NCBI GenBank assembly: GCA_964632995.1
Contig: CAZWDL010000054.1
Coordinates: forward strand, 1-46,226
Length of the DNA: 46,226 nucleotides
Source of the DNA: CAZWDL01 sp964632995
GTDB taxonomy: Bacteria; Bacteroidota; Bacteroidia; Chitinophagales; Saprospiraceae
Direction: 5' to 3'
Shown here: positions 9,001-16,025 of the stretch, one piece after another
How the letters are laid out: every line of letters begins with the position of its first letter
How positions within the stretch are numbered: position 1 is the stretch's first letter
Notes under the pieces: model-generated
Told to the model about the DNA's origin: nothing
The model's input: only the letters and a program-made list of their open reading frames with translations
Databases searched by the model: none
Position numbers and translations under genes: made by a program

Positions 9001-10607
9001 CGGGTGGAGAAACCCGCCTGGATCAGACCCTGTGTACAGGCCAAAGCATTACGGTGAATGGGACCGTATACGACGAAAGCAATCCCTTCGGAACGGAGAT
9101 CCTTGCCTCCTCCCTTCCCGGATGCGACAGTACGGTGATCGTCAACCTGAGTTTTGACCTGCCGACAACAACCGTCATTGACAGTACGCTCTGTGAAGGT
9201 GAAAGCCTCACCGTTAACAACATTGTTTACGACATCGATAAGCCCAGCGGAACCCAAGTTCTGCAAAGCAGCAGCGGCTGTGACAGCACCGTGCAGATCA
9301 ACCTGGCTTTTGTGCCGGGAGCTACAGCTTCGATAGAAAGCGGCGGCAATATTTGTCCCGGGGAAAGCACCGACCTGACCTTCCGCTTGTCGGGCGCCGC
9401 CTCGGCTACTATTCAATACTCGGATGATCGCGGTAATATCTTTCAACTCGATGATATCAGCGACGGATATAGCGAACCCATTTCACCGGCGACGACGACC
9501 ACCTACTCCATCGATTTCGTCCTGGTCAACGGCGCTACCTGCCCGGCAGGCGTCAACGGCTCGGTGACGGTAGAAGTGAGCGACCTTAGTGCCGCTATCG
9601 AACAGGTAGTCGACTATAGCGGTTTTGGCGTAAGCTGTTTTGGCAGCACGGACGGCGCTCTGCAAGTCGAAGCCGGCAGCAGTGTTCCGCCGCTCACTAT
9701 ACAATGGAGCAACGGCGCCACCGGGGAAAGAATAGAAGACCTGCCGGCAGGTGAGTACGGAGTTACGGTCAGCGACGGCGCCGGTTGCACAGCCAGCGAT
9801 CAGTTAACCCTGACCGAGCCGGATGAAATCCTGGTACAGAGTTCCCTGATTCCCCCCACCTGCCCCGGCGACCAGGACGGCGCCATCATCCTCGAAGCCA
9901 TCGACGGTGGATCCCCGGCTTATTCCTACCGCCTCGATAACGGCGTCTTCGCTCCGCTCGTGGGCGACCTGCCCGTATTCATCCGCGATATCGGCAGCGG
10001 CTCCTACCTGCTGACTATAGAAGATAATAATGGTTGCCAAACCTCACAATCCTTCGAGGCAGCCCCCCAAACCCTTCTCAGCCTGGACCTGGGAGAAGAT
10101 CAGGTCATCCGGCGGGGCGACAGCGTGCAGTTATCCCCCGCAGTCAATTTTACTGTAGATTCTCTTATCTGGTTCCCCACAGAAGGACTGCAACAGCCGG
10201 ATCAGCTGCTTACTATCGCCCGCCCGCTGGTATCGACTACCTACCGGCTGACGGCCTTCGATCCGAAGGGCTGCGACATCAGCGATCAGGTTACCATCAC
10301 GGTGGAAGAGCGCAGCCGCATCTATGCCCCCAACGCCTTTAGTCCCAACGACGACGGCATAAATGACATCTTCAGCCTCTTCGCCCGATCCGATGACGTG
10401 GAGGCCTATACCCTGCGCATCTACGACCGCTGGGGCAGCCTGATCTTCGAACAGGATACCCTGGCCGCCAATGCCGACCGGGAAGGCTGGGACGGGACCA
10501 TCCGCGGTCTCGAAGCGCATGAGGGCGTATATGTATATATGGCGGAGGTGAATTATAACGACGGAACAAATGAGACGGTATCCGGAGAAATCGTGCTGCT
10601 GAGGTAG
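6039..10607 (+). CDS. Giant SprB-repeat surface protein with T9SS type B sorting domain
   Basis: 1522 residues. A signal peptide covers about 1-27 (hydrophobic, ending CFGFSQ). Residues about 30-270 form an exported N-terminal domain (PGDLAVVGVNAN ... IDITDNGW) seen in secreted Bacteroidota proteins. Residues about 448-675 hold three SprB-type repeats (ISGGxxPYxxxW ... LPAGTYSITVTDxxGC), and two more lie at about 1191-1343. Residues about 778-1091 hold six tandem repeats of about 50 residues with pattern LCxGxS-xxxNGxxY-xxxSGxxxL-GCDSxVxVxL, each with a spaced cysteine pair. The C terminus from about 1428 is a CHU_C/gliding-motility-type sorting domain (YAPNAFSPNDDGINDIF ... YDRWGSLIF ... WDG). 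Known relatives are adhesins delivered by T9SS. Ligand and role in motility are not readable. Confidence 0.93.
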   Translation: MLNPLSLSSQALIFIGLAFFPCFGFSQTMLQPGDLAVVGVNANLSGCGEGNADLISFVCFRDITTGTLIDITDNGWERANAGQWGNSEGFITVERTGPTIPAGTVITFQLPPVGQSDAYQAIAPDGDWAFTQLSNNTLNFNNGGDQIYFMQGGEWDNGNASPGNFANDATYSNGFILFGFNTKTGWNAFADTSQDSGLHPEVEPCYHMEPSGSATDYISFNGPFAAAGQLEWIARISTPGNWTSYPDCPSYTAPPSSIDLQTADIDLACTVCSGCDTIQEQIRFILPDFGGPFTVTYTNGTDTLTATSLSNGDTDQVAVTKDVTFTVVSVEDAAGCPVFSNFGPGVEVLVEAAPPATEARLEGCAGPGGSATFNLRLLDETVNLGTGDPVSYYEDFGATLLISDPSAYLSPAKTIYAVVGANGCTSETVPIELTVIENPTLEAIIEKEITCNSFTDGKIRLNISGGAPPYRLDWSDDAFDNQAAPANLPAGTYSITVTDTKGCSDSTSVTLDAPPSLSVSCGESQAVSSIGGADGQAEVTIDGGVAPYEVQLTGPVSNGATLDAPGSLTIDNLTAGNYDVQVVDNNGCSISCVFTISAPGCTLNVSADKQDVTCDGLPDGAIDLTISGGSAPFDIDWDNDRLDGIEDPTDLPEGVYTVIISDANGCTATANATIESTFPALSVDISPGGPICPGECFGFNLLLEGTPPFTINYELSFDGSTSTESFTTDATQDFFELCPDELGLTGNEIQVNFLNLQDANCQRAIDQAEVITLLEESVTNLDTILCAGDSLVINDITYNAANPGGREVISGGSTNGCDSIVNISLRFTPAAEFRIDSTLCEGESITVNGQVYDEGTPSGVEVLKGQAASGCDSVITVELQYQRDTTVTLEPILCAGQSININGTIYDENRLSGTETLQRSSGCDSTVVVNVQLVDAVVNEVDSLLCRGESITLNGVTYNENNLSGRDTIPGGSFSGCDSIIVVDLRFTGGETRLDQTLCTGQSITVNGTVYDESNPFGTEILASSLPGCDSTVIVNLSFDLPTTTVIDSTLCEGESLTVNNIVYDIDKPSGTQVLQSSSGCDSTVQINLAFVPGATASIESGGNICPGESTDLTFRLSGAASATIQYSDDRGNIFQLDDISDGYSEPISPATTTTYSIDFVLVNGATCPAGVNGSVTVEVSDLSAAIEQVVDYSGFGVSCFGSTDGALQVEAGSSVPPLTIQWSNGATGERIEDLPAGEYGVTVSDGAGCTASDQLTLTEPDEILVQSSLIPPTCPGDQDGAIILEAIDGGSPAYSYRLDNGVFAPLVGDLPVFIRDIGSGSYLLTIEDNNGCQTSQSFEAAPQTLLSLDLGEDQVIRRGDSVQLSPAVNFTVDSLIWFPTEGLQQPDQLLTIARPLVSTTYRLTAFDPKGCDISDQVTITVEERSRIYAPNAFSPNDDGINDIFSLFARSDDVEAYTLRIYDRWGSLIFEQDTLAANADREGWDGTIRGLEAHEGVYVYMAEVNYNDGTNETVSGEIVLLR

Positions 10608-10830
10608 AGAAGGATGGGCTGCTCAAAAGCCTGGCTATCAATCGCGAGGGGCATGTCCAAGCAAGGCCCCTACATCAACTACCATCCATTCCGAAGGCTT
10701 CTTCCTCGACCTGCGCGAGGAATGGCTCGAACGGCAGGTCAAACATGAGTGATGGATGAAACGAAATCTCATTTATTTTGCTGAAAAATACAATCCGATA
10801 AGCAAAGCGGAGAGTAGCCAGCATACAGCC
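10608..10830. other. Convergent gap with possible coding remnant
   Basis: This lies between two converging genes. One frame at about 10690-10752 reads SEGFFLDLREEWLERQVKHE then stop. It looks protein-like, but the frame has no start and no recognisable family, so it may be a decayed gene end or chance. No T-tract terminator was found; only a weak 6-bp stem occurs at 10647-10671. Confidence 0.3.
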
Positions 10831-11844
10831 TCACTCCACCCGCCGCTGAAAAACGAAAGCATCGGAATTAAACTGGTTACGGATATCTTCGAGCGCGCGT
10901 TCGAGTTCCCTTTCGCTGTCGTAACTAACGCGTACCCCGACCCGGGTAAGGCGACCGACAGGTTCGGTATAGGCTTGATAACCTGCTTTGAAGATCTCCC
11001 TGGAAAGTTTGTTGACATTACCTGCATCTCGGAACAGGCCGATAGCAATGATGGCGTACTTTTGTCCGGGGCGGGGCGTCGAGCCTTCCGTATCCAGCGG
11101 GTTAGGATCGACAGCCTCACTTTCCATATCACTGACATCTTCGGGATCATCGAGGGAGGCGATATCTTCCCCGGATCCTTCTCTGGAAGGCTTCTGATTG
11201 ATGCGGGGAGTCGGGGTTTTCTCCTGGGATGTTTCGGCAGCGTCCCGGTCACGCAGAAAGAGGAAGATCCCAACCCCGACGATGATAACGGAAAGGGCGC
11301 CAATATAGGGCAGGTAGCGCTGAAACCAGTCGGCGATCGTCGCAGTCAGCATTTTTTCCGGAGGGACTGCAGCCGGAGAGGAGTCGGTCTTTTCCGTACC
11401 GGCGACAGCACTTTTATTTCCCTGGCTTACGGGATTGAATTGAACGGTAGGCAACCCAAAAGCCTCCGTGTTGAAGTTGGTATTGTCAGGTAAAAACTGC
11501 AATTTGTTTTCATAATCCCGATACAGACGCCCGACCCGCGGAAAAATAATGATCTCCCGTTTTTCAATTGCCTGTTTTACTCCCTGTACATACTCTTCCA
11601 CAGCCTGTTCCGCCTCCGCGTAGCTCAGCTGATGTTTTTTACTGATGTAGTTGATGAGCAGGCCATCGTTAACCACCAGGTTTTCGTTGAAGTGTAGATC
11701 TTTCGAAGGAGGGTGCAATTTGCCCTGCACCCGGTCTATTTCGGCCGGCTTGTACTGGCTTTGAAAACCACCAAGGCCCGGAACGTTGACGGAATCGTGT
11801 TCGTACAATAAATCTGCTATGTAGGCGCCTACGTCAATCTGCAT
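10831..11844 (-). CDS. HU-like (CCDC81-type) domain protein with SPOR domain
   Basis: 337 residues from ATG 11844. A TTG 36 bases upstream overlaps the promoter box, so it is not the start. Residues 1-135 resemble the bacterial HU-CCDC81 pair (IADLLYEHDSVNVPGLGGFQSQY ... GLLINYISKKHQLSYAEAEQAVEEYV ... FPRVGRLYRD). A single transmembrane segment follows at about 180-200 (YIGALSVIIVGVGIFLFL), then an acidic linker. A C-terminal SPOR domain spans about 260-335 (YAIIAIGLFRDAGNVNKLSREIFKAGYQAYTEP). SPOR domains bind denuded septal peptidoglycan, so this is probably an inner-membrane protein linking a cytoplasmic HU-like part to the periplasm during division. That function is inference. It is divergent from hemL. 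Confidence 0.85.
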   Translation of the reverse strand: MQIDVGAYIADLLYEHDSVNVPGLGGFQSQYKPAEIDRVQGKLHPPSKDLHFNENLVVNDGLLINYISKKHQLSYAEAEQAVEEYVQGVKQAIEKREIIIFPRVGRLYRDYENKLQFLPDNTNFNTEAFGLPTVQFNPVSQGNKSAVAGTEKTDSSPAAVPPEKMLTATIADWFQRYLPYIGALSVIIVGVGIFLFLRDRDAAETSQEKTPTPRINQKPSREGSGEDIASLDDPEDVSDMESEAVDPNPLDTEGSTPRPGQKYAIIAIGLFRDAGNVNKLSREIFKAGYQAYTEPVGRLTRVGVRVSYDSERELERALEDIRNQFNSDAFVFQRRVE

Positions 11845-11877
11845 ATTACTCGAGATATAAATACCGGAAATTTGCTT

Positions 11878-11908
11878 CAAAGGTAAGCCTTTTTCCCGCT
11901 TTGGCCAA
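11878..11908 (-). promoter_or_regulatory. Bacteroidota-type promoter for the HU/SPOR gene
   Basis: The minus strand reads TTG (11906-11908), exactly 20 bases, then TACCTTTG (11878-11885), a full match to TTG-N19-21-TAnnTTTG. It places the ATG at 11844 about 25-30 bases after the expected transcript start and rules out the TTG at 11880. Confidence 0.8.
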
Positions 11909-11952
11909 TCGAATAATGACAGGCGTATTACGCGGGAGCCTTAAACAATTCT

Positions 11953-11960
11953 TATTTTTG
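11953..11960 (+). promoter_or_regulatory. Candidate hemL promoter (-7 box)
   Basis: TATTTTTG matches the -7 consensus. A TTA stands 22 bases upstream in place of TTG. It supports a hemL start at 11994 rather than the TTG at 11901. Confidence 0.5.
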
Positions 11961-11993
11961 GCAGCACATAAACAGATTAAGAAATCACTAAAT

Positions 11994-13304
11994 ATGGAAT
12001 TCACCGATACGGTTATCAATCGTGCGCGTTCTGCGGCTTTATTTGAAGAGGCGAAACAGTATTTTCCGGGAGGCGTCAATTCGCCGGTCCGGGCCTTCAA
12101 ATCCGTCAGCGGACCGCCGCTTTTTGTCGCGGAAGGAAATGGTTGCCGGATCACAGATGAGGACGGCAATGTCTTCATCGACTTTTGCTGCTCCTGGGGG
12201 CCGCTCATTCTCGGGCACAATAACGAACAGGTGCGCGAGAAGATTATCAATACGGTATCTCGGGGTACTTCTTTCGGAACCCCTACCCGGCTGGGCAATC
12301 AACTGGGCAAGCTGATTATCGAGAACCATCATTATATTGAGAAAATGCGCTTTGTCAGTTCCGGCACGGAAGCTGTCATGTCGGCTATCCGGCTGGCGCG
12401 GGGAGTAACGGGAAAGAGCAAGGTCATCAAATTTGAGGGATGTTACCACGGCCATGTCGACTCTCTACTGGTAAAGGCAGGTTCTGGGCTGGCGACCTTC
12501 GGCGTCAGCACTTCGGCGGGCATTCCTGAGTCTTTCACCGCAGAGACCATTGTGCTTCCATTAGATGACCGCGACCTGCTCGACGAAACGCTGCGCAAGC
12601 ACGGCGACGACATCGCCTGCATCATTGTTGAGCCCATTCCCGCGAACAACGGCTTGCTGCTGCAGGATCGATCCTTCCTCGAATGCCTGCGTCTGAAGGC
12701 CTATAAATATGATGTGCTGCTCATCTTTGATGAGGTGATCTCCGGTTTCCGGGCCGGTTTCGAAGGTGCTGCCGGTCACTACGGCATACAGCCCGATATT
12801 TTGACCTACGGCAAGATTATCGGCGGGGGTATGCCCGTAGGCGCCTACGCGGCCAGTCATGAGATCATGAGCTATGTTGCTCCCGACGGCCCGGTTTACC
12901 AGGCCGGCACCTTGTCGGCCAATCCGGTAGCCATGGCAGCCGGTTATGCTACGATCCAGCAACTACTCCAACCCGGTTTCTACGAAGAGCTGGCTCTTAA
13001 AACGGCCCGGTTTACCTCTATTATCCAGGAGCACTGTGACAGACGGGGCTATGAAGTACGTATTCCGCACCTGCATTCTATTTTCTGGATCGCATTCAGT
13101 CGCGATCGCATTCTGCGCGCCGACCAGATCGACACCCGGAGCATGGAACAATTCAAGAAGCTGCATCACGAATTGCTGCAACGCGGCATTTATCTCGGGC
13201 CTTCGGGTTACGAGGTCGGTTTTGTTTCGGCGGCACACCGCGAAACGGACCTGGAAGAGGCGGCGGGGCTGATCATCGAGGCGATAGATGAGGTGTTTGC
13301 TTGA
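11994..13304 (+). CDS. hemL: Glutamate-1-semialdehyde 2,1-aminomutase
   Basis: 436 residues from ATG 11994, matching family length; an upstream TTG at 11901 would add 31 residues that run through the promoter. It is a PLP-dependent enzyme converting glutamate-1-semialdehyde to 5-aminolevulinate, the C5 route to heme. Signatures: FPGGVNSPVRAF (residues 24-35), RFVSSGTEAVMSAIRLARG, YHGHVDSLLVKAGSG, the cofactor aspartate region LLIFDEVISGFR, and the Schiff-base lysine K274 in TYGKIIGGGMPVGAY. The stop codon lies inside a 7-bp tandem repeat, and a histidine kinase follows 32 bases later, so the two may be co-transcribed. Confidence 0.97.
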   Translation: MEFTDTVINRARSAALFEEAKQYFPGGVNSPVRAFKSVSGPPLFVAEGNGCRITDEDGNVFIDFCCSWGPLILGHNNEQVREKIINTVSRGTSFGTPTRLGNQLGKLIIENHHYIEKMRFVSSGTEAVMSAIRLARGVTGKSKVIKFEGCYHGHVDSLLVKAGSGLATFGVSTSAGIPESFTAETIVLPLDDRDLLDETLRKHGDDIACIIVEPIPANNGLLLQDRSFLECLRLKAYKYDVLLIFDEVISGFRAGFEGAAGHYGIQPDILTYGKIIGGGMPVGAYAASHEIMSYVAPDGPVYQAGTLSANPVAMAAGYATIQQLLQPGFYEELALKTARFTSIIQEHCDRRGYEVRIPHLHSIFWIAFSRDRILRADQIDTRSMEQFKKLHHELLQRGIYLGPSGYEVGFVSAAHRETDLEEAAGLIIEAIDEVFA

Positions 13305-13321
13305 TGCTTGATGCTTGATGC
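13299..13321. repeat. 7-bp tandem tract spanning the hemL stop
   Basis: Three perfect units of gcttgat plus gc. The first unit contains the hemL TGA stop. It is one of eight heptanucleotide tracts in the window. Confidence 0.85.
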
Positions 13322-13336
13322 TATCAATTCTTTATT

Positions 13337-14353
13337 ATGAGACAGAATATCCGCCTGCGAGTACTGAGTTACGGAGTAATTGCCTACATGATGCTGGCCT
13401 TCGCCTGGTGGTCTATCCTGTTATTCATCAAAAACCGGGATGCTTTTTATGCGAAAAGAGACCTGTTGCGCATCGGCATGGTGGCCGAGGGACTGGTCGA
13501 TAACGAAGAAGCATTCCGGGATAAGGAAACATTCAAGAATTTGTACAGGCAGTACAAATCACAGGAGTACATGATCCTTGGAGAAGCCGCTGTCTTCATG
13601 ATCAGCCTGGTTATCGGGATGTGGCTGATCAACCGGGGATATAATAAAGAGATGACCGCCGCTCAGCAACGACGCAATTTTTTGCTCTCGATTACGCACG
13701 AATTGAAGTCTCCCATCGCCTCTATCCGGCTGGTATTGGAAACGCTGAAAAAACGACAACTGAAAAAAGAACAATCCGACAACCTCGCCGATAATGCGCT
13801 GGCCGAAACCGAGCGCCTCAACCGGCTGGTTAATGACTTGCTGCTGTCCGCCAAGCTTGAATCGACTTACCAACCGCACCGCGAGCCCATCGACCTGGAA
13901 GAGTTGCTGGAGGACCTCATCGTGAAACTGGAAAGCAAATACCCCGAAGTCAACTTCTCTTTTCACGCCCAGGAAAAACTCAATCAGATTATTGGTGACA
14001 AGCTGGGCATCACTTCCGTGGTGCTCAATTTGCTGGAGAATGCCATCAAGTATTCACCCAAACCCGCTCATATTGAGGTTCAACTGCTTCAATTTGGAAA
14101 GCGCATCCATATTGATCTCGCCGATCAGGGGTATGGCATACCTGATAACGAAAAAAAGCGCATCTTTGAGAAATTCTACCGCGTAGGCAGCGAGGACACC
14201 CGAAAAACAAAGGGAACCGGCCTGGGGTTGTACATCGTGGATCAGATCGTCCGCGCACACAAGGGAACGATCACTGTAGAAGACAACGAACCGCAGGGTA
14301 CGCGCTTTCATATTGAGTTACCCGTGGAGAAAGGAGAGGGAGTATTGATCTGA
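13337..14353 (+). CDS. Membrane sensor histidine kinase
   Basis: 338 residues. Two transmembrane segments (about 11-31 and 79-99) flank a short periplasmic loop of roughly 45 residues. The HisKA dimerisation domain has the phospho-acceptor His121 in SITHELKSP. The HATPase domain shows the N box (NLLENAIKYS), G1 (DQGYGIP), F box (FEKFYR) and G2 (GTGLGLYIV). There is no HAMP or PAS domain; the sensor loop is too short to infer a ligand. It begins just after hemL, and the OmpR-type regulator follows after 182 bases of palindrome-rich DNA, making them a probable two-component pair. The ATG at 13337 places the first hydrophobic segment correctly. Confidence 0.93.
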   Translation: MRQNIRLRVLSYGVIAYMMLAFAWWSILLFIKNRDAFYAKRDLLRIGMVAEGLVDNEEAFRDKETFKNLYRQYKSQEYMILGEAAVFMISLVIGMWLINRGYNKEMTAAQQRRNFLLSITHELKSPIASIRLVLETLKKRQLKKEQSDNLADNALAETERLNRLVNDLLLSAKLESTYQPHREPIDLEELLEDLIVKLESKYPEVNFSFHAQEKLNQIIGDKLGITSVVLNLLENAIKYSPKPAHIEVQLLQFGKRIHIDLADQGYGIPDNEKKRIFEKFYRVGSEDTRKTKGTGLGLYIVDQIVRAHKGTITVEDNEPQGTRFHIELPVEKGEGVLI

Positions 14354-14430
14354 AACCGGAAGTTTTGCCCTGTAGAATAATCACTTCTCGATTTCCAATC
14401 GGGTTGCCCGCCGGGATCTTAGTGCGCGGG

Positions 14431-14456
14431 GGACTAATACACCGTGTACTAGTGCC
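14431..14456. repeat. Imperfect hairpin between kinase and regulator genes
   Basis: ggactaatacac and tgtactagtgcc form a stem with one bulge and one mismatch. The surrounding 14390-14470 is GC-rich and degenerate-palindromic. It may attenuate read-through between the two genes or be a decayed repeat. Confidence 0.4.
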
Positions 14457-14535
14457 TCGGGCCTGAGAACTTTTAAACCCTGGTTCCGACTATTTGTTAG
14501 AACTTAAATTAGCACCCAAGTAAATTACGGAAGGT

Positions 14536-15216
14536 ATGCGCATATTACTCGTCGAAGACGAAGAAAACATCCGCGACGTCGTCAAACTCAATCTGGAAAT
14601 GGAGGACTATGAGGTGGTGGCCACCGATAACGGCAAAGATGCCCTGAAATACTTTCAGGAGCAGCATTTCGACCTGCTCATCCTCGATGTCATGCTTCCC
14701 GAAGTGGATGGCTTTCAGATCTGTGAACAGGTTCGGCTGACCAACATGAAGGTACCGATTATCTTCCTGACGGCCAAAGATACCCCTATGGACCGCATCA
14801 CCGGTCTGAAAAAAGGAGCCGACGACTACCTGACCAAACCCTTCGTCCTGGAAGAACTGCTGCTTCGGGTCAATAACCTCATCAAAAGAACCAGTAAAGC
14901 GCCGGACAACACGCCCGAGATCTATACCTTCGGCGGGAACACGATCAACTTCGCCACCTACGAAGCAGAGGGCAATCCCGGCAAATTCAGTCTCACCAAA
15001 AAGGAAGCCATGCTGCTCAAGCTGCTCATCGACCGGCGCAACGAAGTAGTCTCCCGGCAGCAAATCCTACAGTCCGTCTGGGGCTACGATGTCTACCCTT
15101 CCACCCGCACCATAGACAACTTTATCCTTTCTTTTCGCAAATACTTCGAGAAAGATCCCAAAAACCCCGAGTATTTTCTTTCGGTACGGGGGGTGGGATA
15201 TAAGTTTGTGGGCTAA
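14536..15216 (+). CDS. OmpR/PhoB-family response regulator
   Basis: 226 residues. The receiver domain (1-about 118) has the acidic pocket E7/D8, phospho-acceptor D51 (LLILDVMLPEVDG), T79 and K101 (YLTKPF). The C-terminal winged-helix DNA-binding domain (about 130-226) has LTKKEAMLLKLLIDRRNEVVSRQQIL, WGYDVYPSTRTIDNFI and VRGVGYKF. It likely pairs with the kinase encoded upstream; targets are unknown. Its start at ATG 14536 is preceded by ggaaggt. The gene ends only 7 bases before the end of the oppositely oriented EI24-type gene, with no terminator between. Confidence 0.95.
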   Translation: MRILLVEDEENIRDVVKLNLEMEDYEVVATDNGKDALKYFQEQHFDLLILDVMLPEVDGFQICEQVRLTNMKVPIIFLTAKDTPMDRITGLKKGADDYLTKPFVLEELLLRVNNLIKRTSKAPDNTPEIYTFGGNTINFATYEAEGNPGKFSLTKKEAMLLKLLIDRRNEVVSRQQILQSVWGYDVYPSTRTIDNFILSFRKYFEKDPKNPEYFLSVRGVGYKFVG

Positions 15217-15223
15217 AGTGTCC

Positions 15224-15961
15224 TCAGCTCTTTTCCAAACGGCGGCTCCCTTCTACCGTTGCCGCCGCCGTAGCCAGGGGCAGGGCGAAGAGGAAACCGA
15301 CAATACTGAAGAGCAGTAGCAGAAAAACCGCCCCGTTGCCTATGGCCAGCCCGGCGTTACGCCGCACAAAACGAACGCTTTGCCGCACCGTAAAATGGCG
15401 CTCCATCAGGTAATCGAGATTACCGAAGCCGGCGTAATAGGACTGAAGAATGAAGATACCCAGCGTGGTGAACGGACTGAGCACCGGAATAAGCCCTAAA
15501 AAGAGCAGGATAAGTGTAAAAAGTAATTCGCGGATGATGTTGCGCAGCGCAATGCGAATGCCGCGCAGAAGATCGCCGACCAGACGGGACAGCGAGAAAG
15601 AGACTTCTTCAGCCCTGCCTGTGATCTCCCTTTCAATTTTCTCAGAAAAGTAACTCATGAAAGGAGAGGCTAAGGCGAGCACCAAGTGTTTAAAGAGCAC
15701 TAATCCCAGGGCAACGACAAAAAGAGCTCCGATAATATTGGCCAGGCCTTCCAGGAAATCTCGTCCCCATTCGAAAGGATACAAGGCAATCAAACGGCGG
15801 CCGATATCATCGGAGATTCCCCAGGCCGAACCGAAGATGCCGAAACCTAAAAGCAAGCTGATCAGCCCGGGCGCCAGGATATAGCCCCACAGCCGCAAGC
15901 GATTGATTAGCCGCAGAGCTTTACCGTAAGCGGCAATGCCGGCCAGTAGTCCGTTTAGCAT
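15224..15961 (-). CDS. EI24 domain-containing membrane protein
   Basis: 245 residues with about four to five long hydrophobic segments: LWGYILAPGLISLLLGFGIFG, an ALFVVALGLVLFKHLVLALASPFMSYFSEKI region, ELLFTLILLFLGLIPVLSPF, and a C-terminal GNGAVFLLLLFSIVGFLFALP. The pattern PFMSYFSEKIE and the FGNLDYLMERHFTVRQSVRFVRRNAGLAIGNG segment match the EI24/CysZ-like superfamily. CysZ imports sulfate, but EI24-type paralogues in Bacteroidota are uncharacterised, so transport of sulfate is not claimed. It starts 45 bases after the trehalose gene on the same strand, suggesting one transcript. Confidence 0.8.
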   Translation of the reverse strand: MLNGLLAGIAAYGKALRLINRLRLWGYILAPGLISLLLGFGIFGSAWGISDDIGRRLIALYPFEWGRDFLEGLANIIGALFVVALGLVLFKHLVLALASPFMSYFSEKIEREITGRAEEVSFSLSRLVGDLLRGIRIALRNIIRELLFTLILLFLGLIPVLSPFTTLGIFILQSYYAGFGNLDYLMERHFTVRQSVRFVRRNAGLAIGNGAVFLLLLFSIVGFLFALPLATAAATVEGSRRLEKS

Positions 15962-16004
15962 GGATAAGCAACTTCTTTCTGTTCACAGGTGATGAAATTT
16001 CCTA

Positions 16005-16025
16005 TTTCATCTTTCATCTTTCATC
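16005..16025. repeat. 7-bp tandem tract over the 3' end of otsAB
   Basis: Three units of tttcatc. On the minus strand the tract encodes the last residues (MKDER) and contains the stop codon of the trehalose gene. A partial inverted copy (gatgaaatttcc) follows. Confidence 0.85.

Noticed and set aside
10690..10752. Possible peptide end SEGFFLDLREEWLERQVKHE
   Set aside because: It has no start, no upstream frame and no recognised family, so it cannot be distinguished from chance; kept only as a possible remnant in the gap entry.
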